From a virus: DNA of 23,970 nucleotides. The notes below the pieces were generated by a model that was not told the origin of the DNA, searched no databases, and worked only from the letters and a program-made list of their open reading frames with translations. A program made the translations under genes and the position numbers. Numbering within the stretch: the stretch's first letter is position 1; each line of letters opens with the position of its first letter. The DNA is taken from the IMG/VR virus record IMGVR_UViG_3300046488_000037, positions 1 through 23,970 of that record; one strand, given 5' to 3'. This document shows positions 7,185 through 15,475 of the stretch, one piece after another.

Positions 7185-8156
7185 TCATCGCCAAAGATCA
7201 TTCGTCGCGGCCCTCAGCCTTTCTTCAAAAGCCTTGCCTTCGTCAGAGTAGGGATTAATCGCCCCTGCTTGACTGGCGAGAGCTTGCTGCGAAACGGGCC
7301 CTGGCAATGTCGAGACAGACGGTGGTGCGCCTCCTCCTAACGTCGGAGTCGGTGTGCTGGGTCGTGCCTGTTCTCCCAAACGCAACCGTTCTTTGGCTTC
7401 ATTCCAAGCAACTTTATGCGGGTTCTTGAGGCGCATCATGCCGGGATCTTCATCAAGAATCTGATTGACCACGGCAAAGTATTGAGGATTTAAGATTCGC
7501 GGATCATCCTGCGCTAATCGCGCAAGACCTTCCCGCATCGACGAGTCACGGCGGGCTTCATCATCCTGCCGAAGCCGTTCCAATAACGGACCAATCTCCT
7601 TCTGAACAATCGCCTGGTTCAGCATGATCGACGTACCCACCGGATCGCGTTGCATGTCCGCCAGCAATTGCTGGTGGATCTGCGCCATCTGCGGGTCCGT
7701 CGGAGGAGGTGGAGGAGCCATCGGAGCTATCGGTAAAGAAGAAGTCTGCTTTTGAAGTTCAGATTTCTTCTGCGATAGTTCCGCAAACTGCTTCTCTTTG
7801 GTCTTGTATTCAGAAAGAATCTCGTCAATACTCTTTTGTTTTCCCTCAATAGCCACATCAAGTTGCTTGGAAGAAGCCTTGAGCTTATCTTCGTCCACTG
7901 TCCCTTCTGGCGTTTTAAACTTCTCAGGAACCAGAGTTGTCGCAACAGGAGCTACTACCGGTTGTCCCACGACGGGGGCCGGGATATTGATCCTGTCATT
8001 CAAGTCGATTCCTTGCTTATCGGCATCCAAAAACATCTGCCGCAACTGCGCTTCTTCGTTCGCCGTCGGCATGGGAGCTAAGGCCGATTGTGACGCCGTG
8101 AATTTAGGCGGTTGCGCGTTTAGTTCCTGGGTCGTTTTGACTTCTGTCATTTCCAT
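7185..8156 (-). CDS. Probable capsid scaffolding protein
   Basis: 323 residues. The N-terminal third is Pro/Ala/Thr-rich and probably disordered. Residues of about 90-140 form a charged, likely coiled-coil segment (QKSIDEILSEYKTKEKQFAE). A proline cluster follows (APMAPPPPPTDPQ), then a helical region with many Arg, Glu and Gln residues and a second low-complexity stretch (PSTPTPTLGGGAPPSVSTL). The position between portal and major capsid, together with this charged helical composition, fits a scaffolding protein that shapes the procapsid and then leaves. No protease motif is seen. A strong AAGGAG precedes the ATG. The role is inferred from position and composition, not from a sequence motif. 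Confidence 0.68.
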   Translation of the reverse strand: MEMTEVKTTQELNAQPPKFTASQSALAPMPTANEEAQLRQMFLDADKQGIDLNDRINIPAPVVGQPVVAPVATTLVPEKFKTPEGTVDEDKLKASSKQLDVAIEGKQKSIDEILSEYKTKEKQFAELSQKKSELQKQTSSLPIAPMAPPPPPTDPQMAQIHQQLLADMQRDPVGTSIMLNQAIVQKEIGPLLERLRQDDEARRDSSMREGLARLAQDDPRILNPQYFAVVNQILDEDPGMMRLKNPHKVAWNEAKERLRLGEQARPSTPTPTLGGGAPPSVSTLPGPVSQQALASQAGAINPYSDEGKAFEERLRAATNDLWR

Positions 8157-8177
8157 CGTGTCTCCTTGGGCCGGTCC

Positions 8178-8555
8178 TTATGCGGGATTATCGGCCTGAC
8201 GTTTCTCCAGGGGCAAGGGAGCCGCCGCGCCTTCATAGAGCTTGAAGATTCGGTTCTGGCGTTCCTGCGTCTCCTGTTCGGACTCCAATGAGTTCTTGGC
8301 GTCCAAAATCATCGTGATACACCGCAAAATCGTGCGCCGCTCAATCGCCAACGTTTCCCACACTCTGTCTTTGTCGGGTTTGGATAAGAGATTGTCCAGC
8401 TCCATGTTCATGTCCTGAATCTTCGAAATAAGAAGATTGAGCCACACGCGCCGGATCGACGGGTTATCTAAGGCCACCGTCACATCATCAAGAGAAATAT
8501 CCGTCATGAACTGCATCTCGTTTGGATGCAGGATTTTCTTTAACCAGTTAATCAT
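8178..8555 (-). CDS. Small protein between portal and scaffold genes, unknown function
   Basis: 125 residues, starting MINWLKKILHPNEMQFMTDI. Largely helical, with many Asp, Glu, Arg and Leu residues (NMELDNLLSKPDKDRVWETL, LESEQETQERQNRIFKL), and may be a coiled coil in the second half. The ATG overlaps the portal stop codon (ATGA), so it is translationally coupled to the portal. Genes at this position often encode small head-assembly proteins. I do not recognise a family. Confidence 0.65.
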   Translation of the reverse strand: MINWLKKILHPNEMQFMTDISLDDVTVALDNPSIRRVWLNLLISKIQDMNMELDNLLSKPDKDRVWETLAIERRTILRCITMILDAKNSLESEQETQERQNRIFKLYEGAAAPLPLEKRQADNPA

Positions 8556-10732
8556 GTCGTCACCGGCTGTCTGCGTATCGGGTTAGGTGGAAGGAAACTC
8601 GGTTGGTTTCCATTCGGCCCGCCTTTCATTCCAGGTGTGGGCCGTCCCTGCATTCGATTGCCTGGGATTGTGTTAGGTGGAGTGACTCCCGCCATTGATC
8701 CTTGACCGGGAGGTTCACCGGGATTCGTGGGTGGAGGCAACATCCCCGGCATTCCCGGCATTCCTCCAGGAATCCCAGGCAACATCGGGAACGGCGGAAA
8801 CCATGCCTTCGCTTCCGGAACACCCTGCAACTTCTCAAGAACATACTGCAAAGCCGCCCCAATATTCATCAAACCAGGCTGTACACTCCCGACCTTGATC
8901 GCATCCATCACCTGCGCCGATTTCACAATCTTGTTTTCCATAGAGAAAATACCCATCGGCTTAAACCGATACGATTGCGCTACCATCTCGGGTGGAACAA
9001 ACACAAATGCTAAATAACGCGGAACCATGACAGGTTGCGGAGGAGCTGGCGGTAACGGCATCATCCCCGGAGGAGGAGGCGGAGGAGGCGGGGCAGGCAT
9101 AGTTCCAATCTGAACGGGTTCTGTCCCTAGGATCGCTTTCATGTCTTCAGGTTGAAGGTTCCCGTAAATGAGCGAGTAAATACGTTCAGCGGCCTCAATC
9201 AAGAACTGCGATTCAATAATCATCCCGTAAGCGGCAAGACGCTCATTGAACATCTGCTTCAAAAGTTCCATCCCACCCAGAGTCTGATTGGTGTCGCGCA
9301 CCAAACCAGAGGAACCCATCGTCACGCGGTTCGCGCCGGTCCGTTCCTGAATCTGCCGCTCAATTTCCATCGTCTCTTTGTAGGACGAAGCCGATATATC
9401 GGGAAACTCTAACGGAGTTATAACTTTCCTGATGTCGTCGGTGATGTGGTCTTTGAGTCGGATGATTCCGCCAGGCTGGGATGTTAAATCTTTGCGGCTG
9501 ACAATCGCTTTCTCAAATACCGCGATCATCTTGTTCATAATGAGATTGACGTTATCAACTCGCTGATTCCTCAACTCGTTGATTTCGTCCTGCTCATCAA
9601 GGATCATTTCAATGATCCCTTTGCCATATGGTTCGCCCGTCCGGATATAGTCCATCTTCAAAACGGAGTTGTATCCCTCAACATTGTCATTTTCTTCAGA
9701 CGACAACAACCACGCTCCGGATGCAAACAGCGCCTTGGCAGGAACTAACTCTTCCGCATCCGGCCCGTCGGGGATGTCGAATTGAATCCACTTGCGAGGT
9801 AAAGGCGCTTCGAGTTCCCAAATCGTGTGCTTCTTCTCGTATGTAGACCAAATCCGCGTCAGGTCAATGAACTTCCTGTCGGCTTTAGACGTGCGAAGAT
9901 CGTCATCAAACCGTTCGCCTTCCGTAACGCCAAATAAGTCCTGAGATACATCAAAGAACTTCCCGTCTTTGATCCCCTTCATAATCCATCCGTAAGACTT
10001 CTTTTCACGATGGATGTACTTATCCCAGTTGATCGTGTTAGGTTCAGGGAATATATTGCGAATGTGAACGTACTGCGCGTTAAGGCAGTTCTTTAGAAGA
10101 ACCCGTTTCTGGGCCATCCCAAATGATCCCTGAAATGGCGGTGTTCCCATCGGGGCTTGGCCGCGCAACTGATCGGAAGAAAGACCCTGAACAAAAGAAG
10201 CGGGGTCTTGCGTAATTGGGACTTTTCGACGACGCGTGTCTTCCTGCCGATCCCACCACAACTTCACGAACCCCGACCCATACCGACATGCTTCTTTCAT
10301 CGCATCATAAAACGCCAAGTCAAACTTCGCATGGTGCATCTCGTAGGCTTCGGAATCCTGAATGAGTTCCGCCTGTAAACTATCACCGTCCGGTCCTGCT
10401 TCCACTTCGACAGGCGGTTTCGGAGCCATCATAATCTTGTAGATGGAATTGCAGATGATCTCCACGTTCTGCATCGCCACCCCAACAAACATGTGCGACT
10501 GCCACGGCTCTTTACGCCCTAACAGAGTCGGGTCGTAAATGCTGTGGTAGTTCCTGTCGAACTTGTCCCACTGTGCATGATACCGGCTCGACCGCCAATC
10601 CCACGATGCCCGATAGAAAGACTTGGCATAGCCCATCAGTTCTTCCTTGCGCTGAACAGCCAACTGCGAATCCCCAGGCCGTGCGGCCTGTAAGGGAAAC
10701 GTGTTGGAATCGGGCATGTTGGGAATAGCCAT
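8552..10732 (-). CDS. Portal protein
   Basis: 726 residues from ATG 10732, which follows the upstream stop codon by one base; an upstream GTG at 10765 would add 11 residues and overlap that gene. Large portals of about 700-770 residues are usual for P22-like and N4-like phages. The N-terminal part (FYRASWDWRSSRYHAQWDKF, EPWQSHMFVGVAMQNVEIIC, EACRYGSGFVKLWWD) fits the wing and stem-entry regions of such portals. IIEMILDEQDEINELRNQRV and NLIMNKMIAVFEKAI match the conserved segment before the stem. Two Pro/Gly/Met-rich linkers occur, one containing a run of eight prolines. It would form the dodecameric ring at the packaging vertex. The position between terminase and capsid supports the call. Confidence 0.82.
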   Translation of the reverse strand: MAIPNMPDSNTFPLQAARPGDSQLAVQRKEELMGYAKSFYRASWDWRSSRYHAQWDKFDRNYHSIYDPTLLGRKEPWQSHMFVGVAMQNVEIICNSIYKIMMAPKPPVEVEAGPDGDSLQAELIQDSEAYEMHHAKFDLAFYDAMKEACRYGSGFVKLWWDRQEDTRRRKVPITQDPASFVQGLSSDQLRGQAPMGTPPFQGSFGMAQKRVLLKNCLNAQYVHIRNIFPEPNTINWDKYIHREKKSYGWIMKGIKDGKFFDVSQDLFGVTEGERFDDDLRTSKADRKFIDLTRIWSTYEKKHTIWELEAPLPRKWIQFDIPDGPDAEELVPAKALFASGAWLLSSEENDNVEGYNSVLKMDYIRTGEPYGKGIIEMILDEQDEINELRNQRVDNVNLIMNKMIAVFEKAIVSRKDLTSQPGGIIRLKDHITDDIRKVITPLEFPDISASSYKETMEIERQIQERTGANRVTMGSSGLVRDTNQTLGGMELLKQMFNERLAAYGMIIESQFLIEAAERIYSLIYGNLQPEDMKAILGTEPVQIGTMPAPPPPPPPPGMMPLPPAPPQPVMVPRYLAFVFVPPEMVAQSYRFKPMGIFSMENKIVKSAQVMDAIKVGSVQPGLMNIGAALQYVLEKLQGVPEAKAWFPPFPMLPGIPGGMPGMPGMLPPPTNPGEPPGQGSMAGVTPPNTIPGNRMQGRPTPGMKGGPNGNQPSFLPPNPIRRQPVTT

Positions 10733-10733
10733 T

Positions 10734-10949
10734 TTAGATATGCTCTTTACAGGCCACGCGGGCACCCGCTACTTGCGGATTAGTGCATCCTTCCTCCACG
10801 CACATCCCTGACTTTTTTACGACGGGATCTTTTTCGCCTTTCGCTTTGCGTTCGCCCGCATACCATTCCTCGTCCGCTTTTTCCTTGGCGTCATGTACTG
10901 CCTGTTCTTCCTGATAGTCGGAATCCGTCTTCTCTTTCTTAGCCTTCAT
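10734..10949 (-). CDS. Small Cys-containing protein, unknown function
   Basis: 71 residues. The N-terminal 45 residues are almost entirely Lys, Glu, Asp and Ala (a charged helix). The end, GMCVEEGCTNPQVAGARVAC followed by KEH, has C-x4-C-x10-C-x2-H spacing that could bind one zinc ion. The ribosome binding site AAGGAGG precedes the ATG. It lies directly upstream of the portal gene. No known function. Confidence 0.65.
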   Translation of the reverse strand: MKAKKEKTDSDYQEEQAVHDAKEKADEEWYAGERKAKGEKDPVVKKSGMCVEEGCTNPQVAGARVACKEHI

Positions 10950-10960
10950 GGGAATCCTCC

Positions 10961-11470
10961 TTAACGGGAAACCTTGAACTTCGGAGCCCCGCCGCCATCT
11001 TCGTCCGTATACTTCGTCTGCGGCATCTCAGAACCGATCTTCTGAGTATCTGGTTTCTGTAAGTCCGGGCTACCCGTATAATTGTCAGCCTCATCAGAAT
11101 CCGTCGGACCCGCATCGCCAGCCCCATTCGCATTACGGAATGTTCGTGGAAGACCCCTCTCCATCTGAATATCTTTATAAGAAGCCTTCTCATCCGTCGA
11201 ATCTTGCCCTTCAAACCGCAACGGAGACGGAGCCGCCGTGTCCTGATTTTCTCCGCTTGACCGTTGAATCGAATCGACAGACCGACTCTCTATCGTCGGG
11301 TTCTTGCCCTGAATAACCTTAATCCCTAATGTCGGACCCGTATTCGATCCCACAAAACCATCCGCACCTTCCTGCGGATCGAGGTTCTGCGATGGTTGTC
11401 TGGACTTCCCAGCGTTATTGCGATCCGTCGCGCTCCCTTCGTCTTCTCGATACGTCTGATTGTCTTTCAT
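10961..11470 (-). CDS. Disordered acidic protein, unknown function
   Basis: 169 residues from ATG 11470, chosen because GGGAGG lies 5 nt upstream and the start falls just after the preceding gene; a longer frame from GTG 11503 would overlap that gene. The sequence is rich in Asp, Glu, Gly, Ser, Asn and Gln with almost no hydrophobic clusters, so it is probably unfolded alone. It lies between the large terminase and the portal. It could be an assembly chaperone or a minor head protein; nothing in the sequence decides this. Confidence 0.6.
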   Translation of the reverse strand: MKDNQTYREDEGSATDRNNAGKSRQPSQNLDPQEGADGFVGSNTGPTLGIKVIQGKNPTIESRSVDSIQRSSGENQDTAAPSPLRFEGQDSTDEKASYKDIQMERGLPRTFRNANGAGDAGPTDSDEADNYTGSPDLQKPDTQKIGSEMPQTKYTDEDGGGAPKFKVSR

Positions 11471-11480
11471 TGATTCCTCC

Positions 11481-11666
11481 CTAGTTAATGAGTTCTCCAA
11501 CACGCGCTTTCTCGTCGTAATGCGATCGACAATAAGCCGTACCCTTGTGCATCAAATCGGCTTTGTGCGGACCATACAAACACTCAAACATAGGTTGCAG
11601 TTTCGGCAGTTCCCGCTGAATCTCAATCTGCTTTTCCTTCTGAAATTTCGGCCAGTCCGTCTTCAT
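11481..11666 (-). CDS. Small protein after the large terminase, unknown function
   Basis: 61 residues. The ATG overlaps the terminase stop codon (ATGA). The sequence starts MKTDWPKFQKEKQIEIQREL and contains FECLYGPHKADLMHKGTAYC followed by RSH, a C/H-containing segment (C-x3-H ... C-x2-H) that could bind a metal. It belongs to the packaging operon by spacing. Function unknown. Confidence 0.6.
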   Translation of the reverse strand: MKTDWPKFQKEKQIEIQRELPKLQPMFECLYGPHKADLMHKGTAYCRSHYDEKARVGELIN

Positions 11667-13141
11667 GCCGCTTCACCCACCCTCTGATCAATCCGCCTAG
11701 CAAGTCTAGACCCAAAATTAGTTCCACGCAAACTCCATCGCAAAGACTCCGTCGGCATCCACCCTTCGCCTTGTCCAACCTGATACCGAGGCCGCCCTTC
11801 CATCGACGCTTCTTCCATGTCCTTCGGAACACTCGATGCGCCGGAGTTCGGTTTCACCATGTCGGGATGAAAACAGTACGCCAACGCATCCACCAAATCG
11901 TCATGCTCTTTTGAACTGTCATCGAAACGATACGCATACAACTGCTCCCGCAACTGCTTCATTTCAGCGTGGATATGTACCGAGCGAGATTCCCAGCGAC
12001 TAACGAGGCCACCGACCATATTGATCCGCTTTTCCTTCGACACGCCGTGAGATTGCAACTCCACATACTTGAAGTCCCATAAATTGAGCCGGGTCCGCGC
12101 TTCACGGAAGGAATACGAGATGGCGTCTCCCTTGCGCTTCTCAATTCCGACAACAGTCGGATTCCACACTCGTATGGTTCGCACCAACTCTTTGACGACT
12201 TCACCTGGGTCTTCACGCCGAATGGCTTTGGATTCCAAGACGTAAGCATGGTTTCCCCCCGTAAGCCCTATCGTGACAATGGCGGAATAGTCTCCCTGAT
12301 TCTCAGAATAGGCCGGATCACAGACCGTGACGATGTATTGGAATCGCTGGGGGGCTTCTTGATAAAGAGTCTCATATTGGCTCTTGAACGGTTGCGTCGC
12401 CGGGTCAACCCTCTGAAGAAGCATCTCCCGCGCATAATTTAATGACCCCATTTCTTTCCGACGAAACGACAACCAATCATCCGTCCAGATGTCCTTGTAC
12501 TGATTGGTCCCTTCTTTCTCCGCAGGACGACGCCATTTGTTGTATGCCTCGTTCTTCGATACCTGTTCAAGAATATCTCCGAACTCCATCGGTGTCCCAA
12601 CCGTATACATCTGCGTCTCCGGCAAACACATCCCCGCAATCACGCCGAAATACATCCGGTCTTTATCTTCCCGGCTCATGCGATTGTTCTCACCCTCAAT
12701 GTCGTCGTTGATGATGATATCGGGATGCGTTCCGCGCTTACTCGTACCAAATCCCATGATCGTTACAAGACTCCCGTTTGGGAAACTGATCTGGTCCGTC
12801 CCCCACAACTCTTTTGTGCTTGGCCGCATCGGCATCAGTTCGTCTCGCGTCTCAATCACCTGCCGCATCAACCGCAAATTTTTGCTGGCTTGACCTTCGG
12901 AGTCACTCACAAGCAACACTTCCGTCTTGCTACGCAAGATCCGCCATAACGGATAAGCCAGCGAAAAGAAAAACGTCTTCCATGATCCACGCGGCGCTTC
13001 GTAAAGACCACGCTTCGACGCCATCACACTTCCTTCCCACTCCGAATAGTGAGAAGGCCATTTCAACCCCAGAGCATTCGTCGTGAAAAACTTTAAACTC
13101 TCACGACATCCGCGCCAAAACTTCAACTCACTCGCCGTCAT
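11663..13141 (-). CDS. terL: Terminase large subunit (packaging ATPase and nuclease)
   Basis: 492 residues. The ATPase domain shows LYEAPRGSWKTFFFSLAYP as Walker A, with GSWKT in place of the usual G-[KH]-[ST] pattern. TEVLLVSDSEGQASKNLRLM follows, then Walker B PDIIINDDIEGENN near residue 165. YTVGTPMEFGDIL fits the coupling motif region. The C-terminal RNase H-like nuclease has its acidic residues in VTVCDPAYSENQGDYSAIVT, VVGIEKRKGDAIS, and HDDLVDALAYCFHP. It cuts concatemeric DNA and drives it through the portal. Gene order with the small terminase upstream and the portal downstream is classical. GAGAG precedes the ATG. The family is clear; the packaging strategy (cos, pac or other) is not. 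Confidence 0.93.
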   Translation of the reverse strand: MTASELKFWRGCRESLKFFTTNALGLKWPSHYSEWEGSVMASKRGLYEAPRGSWKTFFFSLAYPLWRILRSKTEVLLVSDSEGQASKNLRLMRQVIETRDELMPMRPSTKELWGTDQISFPNGSLVTIMGFGTSKRGTHPDIIINDDIEGENNRMSREDKDRMYFGVIAGMCLPETQMYTVGTPMEFGDILEQVSKNEAYNKWRRPAEKEGTNQYKDIWTDDWLSFRRKEMGSLNYAREMLLQRVDPATQPFKSQYETLYQEAPQRFQYIVTVCDPAYSENQGDYSAIVTIGLTGGNHAYVLESKAIRREDPGEVVKELVRTIRVWNPTVVGIEKRKGDAISYSFREARTRLNLWDFKYVELQSHGVSKEKRINMVGGLVSRWESRSVHIHAEMKQLREQLYAYRFDDSSKEHDDLVDALAYCFHPDMVKPNSGASSVPKDMEEASMEGRPRYQVGQGEGWMPTESLRWSLRGTNFGSRLARRIDQRVGEAA

Positions 13142-13265
13142 GAAAATCTCTCAGATACTTTATTCCCGTCGCCATCACCTGCTCCCATAATTCCCAAAAG
13201 TGATCGTGCCTGTCACACGCTTCAAGATAATCAAGCACGTACGGCGATAGCTTATGCCGCGACAT
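13128..13265 (-). CDS. 45-residue protein between the terminase subunits
   Basis: A very short frame fills the gap between the small and large terminase genes, overlapping each by 14 nt. It begins MSRHKLSPYVLDYLEACDRH and ends YLRDFHDGE, rich in aromatic residues, His and Asp. AGGA lies upstream of its ATG. The exact filling of the gap and the overlaps argue for a real gene. No motif identified; it could modulate terminase assembly. Confidence 0.55.
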   Translation of the reverse strand: MSRHKLSPYVLDYLEACDRHDHFWELWEQVMATGIKYLRDFHDGE

Positions 13266-13794
13266 GATTATCCTGTAGCGCAATGGTGTCAAAAACTTCT
13301 TTGACCCTGACGGCTTGTTCGGGAGGAAGTTCGGGAAGATTAAAAACGTTGATCTGCGTGTTGACGGCGGTCTGCTTGTATGCCCCTTCTATCTTGGCGA
13401 GTTCTTGGAGTGACTTGTGTTCGGAGTCTTCGAGCGTCCCGCCTTCATAGACGTTCTGGACGTGCTTAGCCGCAATCCAATCCGGCGTCGGAATCTCACA
13501 GAGCGCTTTGACGCGGGCGTCTTCTTCACGGAAACAGGCAAGCTTTTTAACAAGTCTATCAGCGGCGTCCTGTTGAATACCGCATCTGTCGCAGGCTTTA
13601 GTAACATCCCAAGAGCTTTCTCTAAGAGCCTGGAGGAATCTGAGGTCTTTGAGCGAAAGTCGCTTGAAGATGAGTTTGTCGACCGTGGCGGGGTTGCCGT
13701 CTTCGTCAAACTTGAGCGGGACAATGGCTTGCTTCCCGCGTATCGTGACACGGCGGCTGGCATCGTTGACGGCCTTTGCAAGGTTCTCCTTCAA
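13252..13794 (-). CDS. Probable terminase small subunit
   Basis: 180 residues from a TTG start with a poor ribosome binding site; an in-frame TGA lies shortly upstream, so no ATG alternative exists. SLKDLRFLQALRESSWDVTK followed by ACDRCGIQQDAADRLVKKL (residues about 46-85) looks like the helix-turn-helix of phage small terminases ('...FL.al....n.t.Aa.raG....A..lvkr'). A helical middle and an acidic C-terminus (LPELPPEQAVRVKEVF) follow, as expected for the oligomerisation part and the part that contacts the large subunit. It would recognise phage DNA and load the large subunit. The call rests on HTH-like spacing and position upstream of terL. Confidence 0.7.
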   Translation of the reverse strand: MKENLAKAVNDASRRVTIRGKQAIVPLKFDEDGNPATVDKLIFKRLSLKDLRFLQALRESSWDVTKACDRCGIQQDAADRLVKKLACFREEDARVKALCEIPTPDWIAAKHVQNVYEGGTLEDSEHKSLQELAKIEGAYKQTAVNTQINVFNLPELPPEQAVRVKEVFDTIALQDNHVAA

Positions 13795-13855
13795 AACGGC
13801 CTGGGGAGAAATCGGTCCTCATCCCCAGCCGATCTCCTCGGGGAAGGAAAATCGG

Positions 13856-13877
13856 AAAAACGTGTCTCCCCCGAGAC
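13856..13877 (-). terminator. Probable rho-independent terminator after the FkbM-like gene
   Basis: On the minus strand GTCTC-GGGG-GAGAC forms a perfect 5-bp stem with a 4-nt loop (13877-13864), followed by ACG and five T residues. It lies 28 nt after the stop of the FkbM-like gene and before the small terminase gene, so it would separate the small-gene operon from the packaging operon. The stem is short. Confidence 0.5.
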
Positions 13878-13904
13878 TTCCGCTACACTTTTAGCCCTTA
13901 TTCT

Positions 13905-14642
13905 TCATTTTGTCAAGTTCACTTCGCCTTCATACCAATGCGTACGCCCATACGGCCCTATCCCCGTCTCTCGAAACGCACCACTGTAACTCGTCATCAA
14001 ATACACCATCTCGCCTTGGTTCGCAGCGTCATGCAAGTCCACGTCTAACTTCGGAATCTTGTTCAGCAAGTCCTTCCTCAAGAAAAACCCGTTGCTCTTC
14101 GTGTCCCCAATGTGCGCGTACCCCTTCTCATCCGCGACCCTCACTAACGCCCCTAAACTACACCCAAAGTTGTTGTCAGACGCATACGGCGTCACTACGT
14201 CCATCCACCCAGGTATCGTCGTGTTGTACTCCACCACGTATAACTTCGGACCCGGTGGACTGCCCTTGAATATCCAGTAGTCGTTCCCGTCTACGTCTAT
14301 CGACACTAAATCCATCCCGCTGTATCCAGCCACACACCGAGGCTCGTACCACCTCGTCCCTTCAATAATCCCTATCCGCTCACACATCACCCGCACATCC
14401 TTCGCCCCAACCACCGCCTTCTCTAATTCCTTGAACCTCTTCTCGTCAGCCTCTATCAAATCCGCCGACCACCCAGCCTTCCATAACCGCGCCGTGTTGC
14501 TGAACTTTATCCCGTCCCACGCCCCAAACTCTACACACCGCCCATGTAACGCTATAATCCCTATCCACCCCATCACCGCCCCTATCATCCCGTCCTCGCC
14601 ATGCTGGCTGTACTCGTTACTGGCAAAGTCTAACAACTTCAT
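13905..14642 (-). CDS. FkbM-like SAM methyltransferase
   Basis: 245 residues. NEYSQHGEDGMIGAVMGWIG then CVEFGAWDGIKFSNTARLWK and GWSADLIEADEKRFKELE follow the FkbM-type pattern (S-Q-x-G-E-D, then motif I 'E-x-G-A-x-D-G', S-N-T, and the acidic ribose-binding residue in 'IEAD'). GMDLVSIDVDGNDYWIFKG supplies motif IV (D-x-D-G-x-[DE]). Family knowledge: such enzymes O-methylate sugars or other small substrates. It could work with the glycosyltransferase cassette though it is encoded about 9 kb away, upstream of the terminase genes. The ATG overlaps the preceding TGA. Substrate unknown. Confidence 0.8.
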   Translation of the reverse strand: MKLLDFASNEYSQHGEDGMIGAVMGWIGIIALHGRCVEFGAWDGIKFSNTARLWKAGWSADLIEADEKRFKELEKAVVGAKDVRVMCERIGIIEGTRWYEPRCVAGYSGMDLVSIDVDGNDYWIFKGSPPGPKLYVVEYNTTIPGWMDVVTPYASDNNFGCSLGALVRVADEKGYAHIGDTKSNGFFLRKDLLNKIPKLDVDLHDAANQGEMVYLMTSYSGAFRETGIGPYGRTHWYEGEVNLTK

Positions 14643-14812
14643 CTAAATAACCTCTCCGCCTCTATCGCTTCACTTAACCCGCGATACTCACTCCATGGCT
14701 CGTTGTCAGGATGGTCATTGTCCTCTAAATCGTAAAAATGCCATAACGGCGGGTGCGCTCCGTATCGCCTAGTAATGTCTTCACCACAAATGCAAACCTC
14801 CCGCTTCGTCAT
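14639..14812 (-). CDS. 57-residue protein, unknown function
   Basis: Starts MTKREVCICGEDITRRYGAH and ends AIEAERLFR. A C-x-C pair (CICGED) near the N-terminus followed by His and Asp residues could hold a metal, as in small zinc-ribbon-like phage proteins, but a second Cys pair is missing. It overlaps its neighbours on both sides by 4 nt (ATGA at each end), which is strong support for a translated gene. Confidence 0.6.
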   Translation of the reverse strand: MTKREVCICGEDITRRYGAHPPLWHFYDLEDNDHPDNEPWSEYRGLSEAIEAERLFR

Positions 14813-15072
14813 CCTTCCCCTCCCCCGACAGAAGTTGTTGGGTTCGTTAACGGCGGATTTACGGCAACGTCAACAACAAGTCGGTTCGATCCAAGCGGTT
14901 TCCCGCATACCCAAAAATCCTTGATCGGATCATGAAAACCGTACCGGCTCATTAGGATGTTTCCGTCGGAGTCGGGGCGGATAGATAAGGCTTTCATTCG
15001 ATCGACAATGTCACGAATTCGGGTTTTCACAGGAAAAATTTTCTGTGGGGGGGGATGGATAACTATATTCAC
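14809..15072 (-). CDS. Small protein, possibly the second half of a frameshifted gene
   Basis: 87 residues from GTG 15072, which has no Shine-Dalgarno sequence. The first eight codons run through a stretch of eight C residues shared with the end of the frame upstream (15011-15214). Internal in-frame ATG codons exist (for example 14997). It contains RIRDIVDRMKALSIRPDSDG and FHDPIKDFWVCGKPLGSNRL and a Gly-rich tail. It overlaps the next gene by ATGA. Lack of a good start and the C-run suggest it may be joined to the upstream frame by slippage, or that the run length is wrong. Function unknown. Confidence 0.5.
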   Translation of the reverse strand: MNIVIHPPPQKIFPVKTRIRDIVDRMKALSIRPDSDGNILMSRYGFHDPIKDFWVCGKPLGSNRLVVDVAVNPPLTNPTTSVGGGEG

Positions 15073-15214
15073 CGGACAGTTTACGATTGACTTTTTTGAT
15101 CAGCTCCAGGCCATGCTCTACGTAGGCCTTTGGGTTCATGCCTAGGTAATCGCAAAGCCATTGATACTCTTGCTCTTTGGTCATTGAGTGCTGATAACCT
15201 ACATTATCTTTCAT
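15011..15214 (-). CDS. Small protein ending across a C8 run, unknown function
   Basis: 67 residues beginning MKDNVGYQHSMTKEQEYQWL, then CDYLGMNPKAYVEHGLELIK. The amphipathic helical part ends near residue 50; the last 17 residues lie beyond or at the C8 run (minus strand, near 15050) and look unlike a natural end. The downstream frame overlaps by 62 nt. A weak GAG precedes the ATG; the Met at residue 11 is an alternative start. See the frameshift note in findings. Confidence 0.5.
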   Translation of the reverse strand: MKDNVGYQHSMTKEQEYQWLCDYLGMNPKAYVEHGLELIKKVNRKLSGEYSYPSPPTENFSCENPNS

Positions 15215-15220
15215 GTTATC

Positions 15221-15439
15221 TCATTGAGGTTGATCTATTGGTGGATTGGTGCTAGTTATGTGAGAATCCCCACGCCGTTGGATGATCTCTTTGATTCTTC
15301 CCTCTTTTTCATCGTACCAACTCACGATAATCTCTCTGCATCGCCTACAGGTACGCATCCAGCGTTTACGGTCAGAATTGACGGCATGAGGGGAATTGTA
15401 GTGGTGAAAACCGTTACGGCAGTCAATGGTCAACGGCAT
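15221..15439 (-). CDS. Small Cys-containing protein, unknown function
   Basis: 72 residues: MPLTIDCRNGFHHYNSPHAV at the start, then RTCRRCREIIVSWYDEKEGR. The pattern C7, H12-H13, then C-x2-C suggests one zinc site of the short treble-clef kind common in phage accessory genes. A basic and aromatic middle is followed by a polar tail. It lies in the chain of tiny minus-strand genes. Start supported only by ATG and position. Confidence 0.55.
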   Translation of the reverse strand: MPLTIDCRNGFHHYNSPHAVNSDRKRWMRTCRRCREIIVSWYDEKEGRIKEIIQRRGDSHITSTNPPIDQPQ

Positions 15440-15475
15440 AGGAACCCAACCCTATCATAGAGTGATCTTCGATGG

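Noticed and set aside
13417-13989. 190-codon plus-strand open frame
   Set aside because: It lies antisense to the small terminase and the end of the FkbM-like gene and crosses the terminator hairpin; no coding signal.
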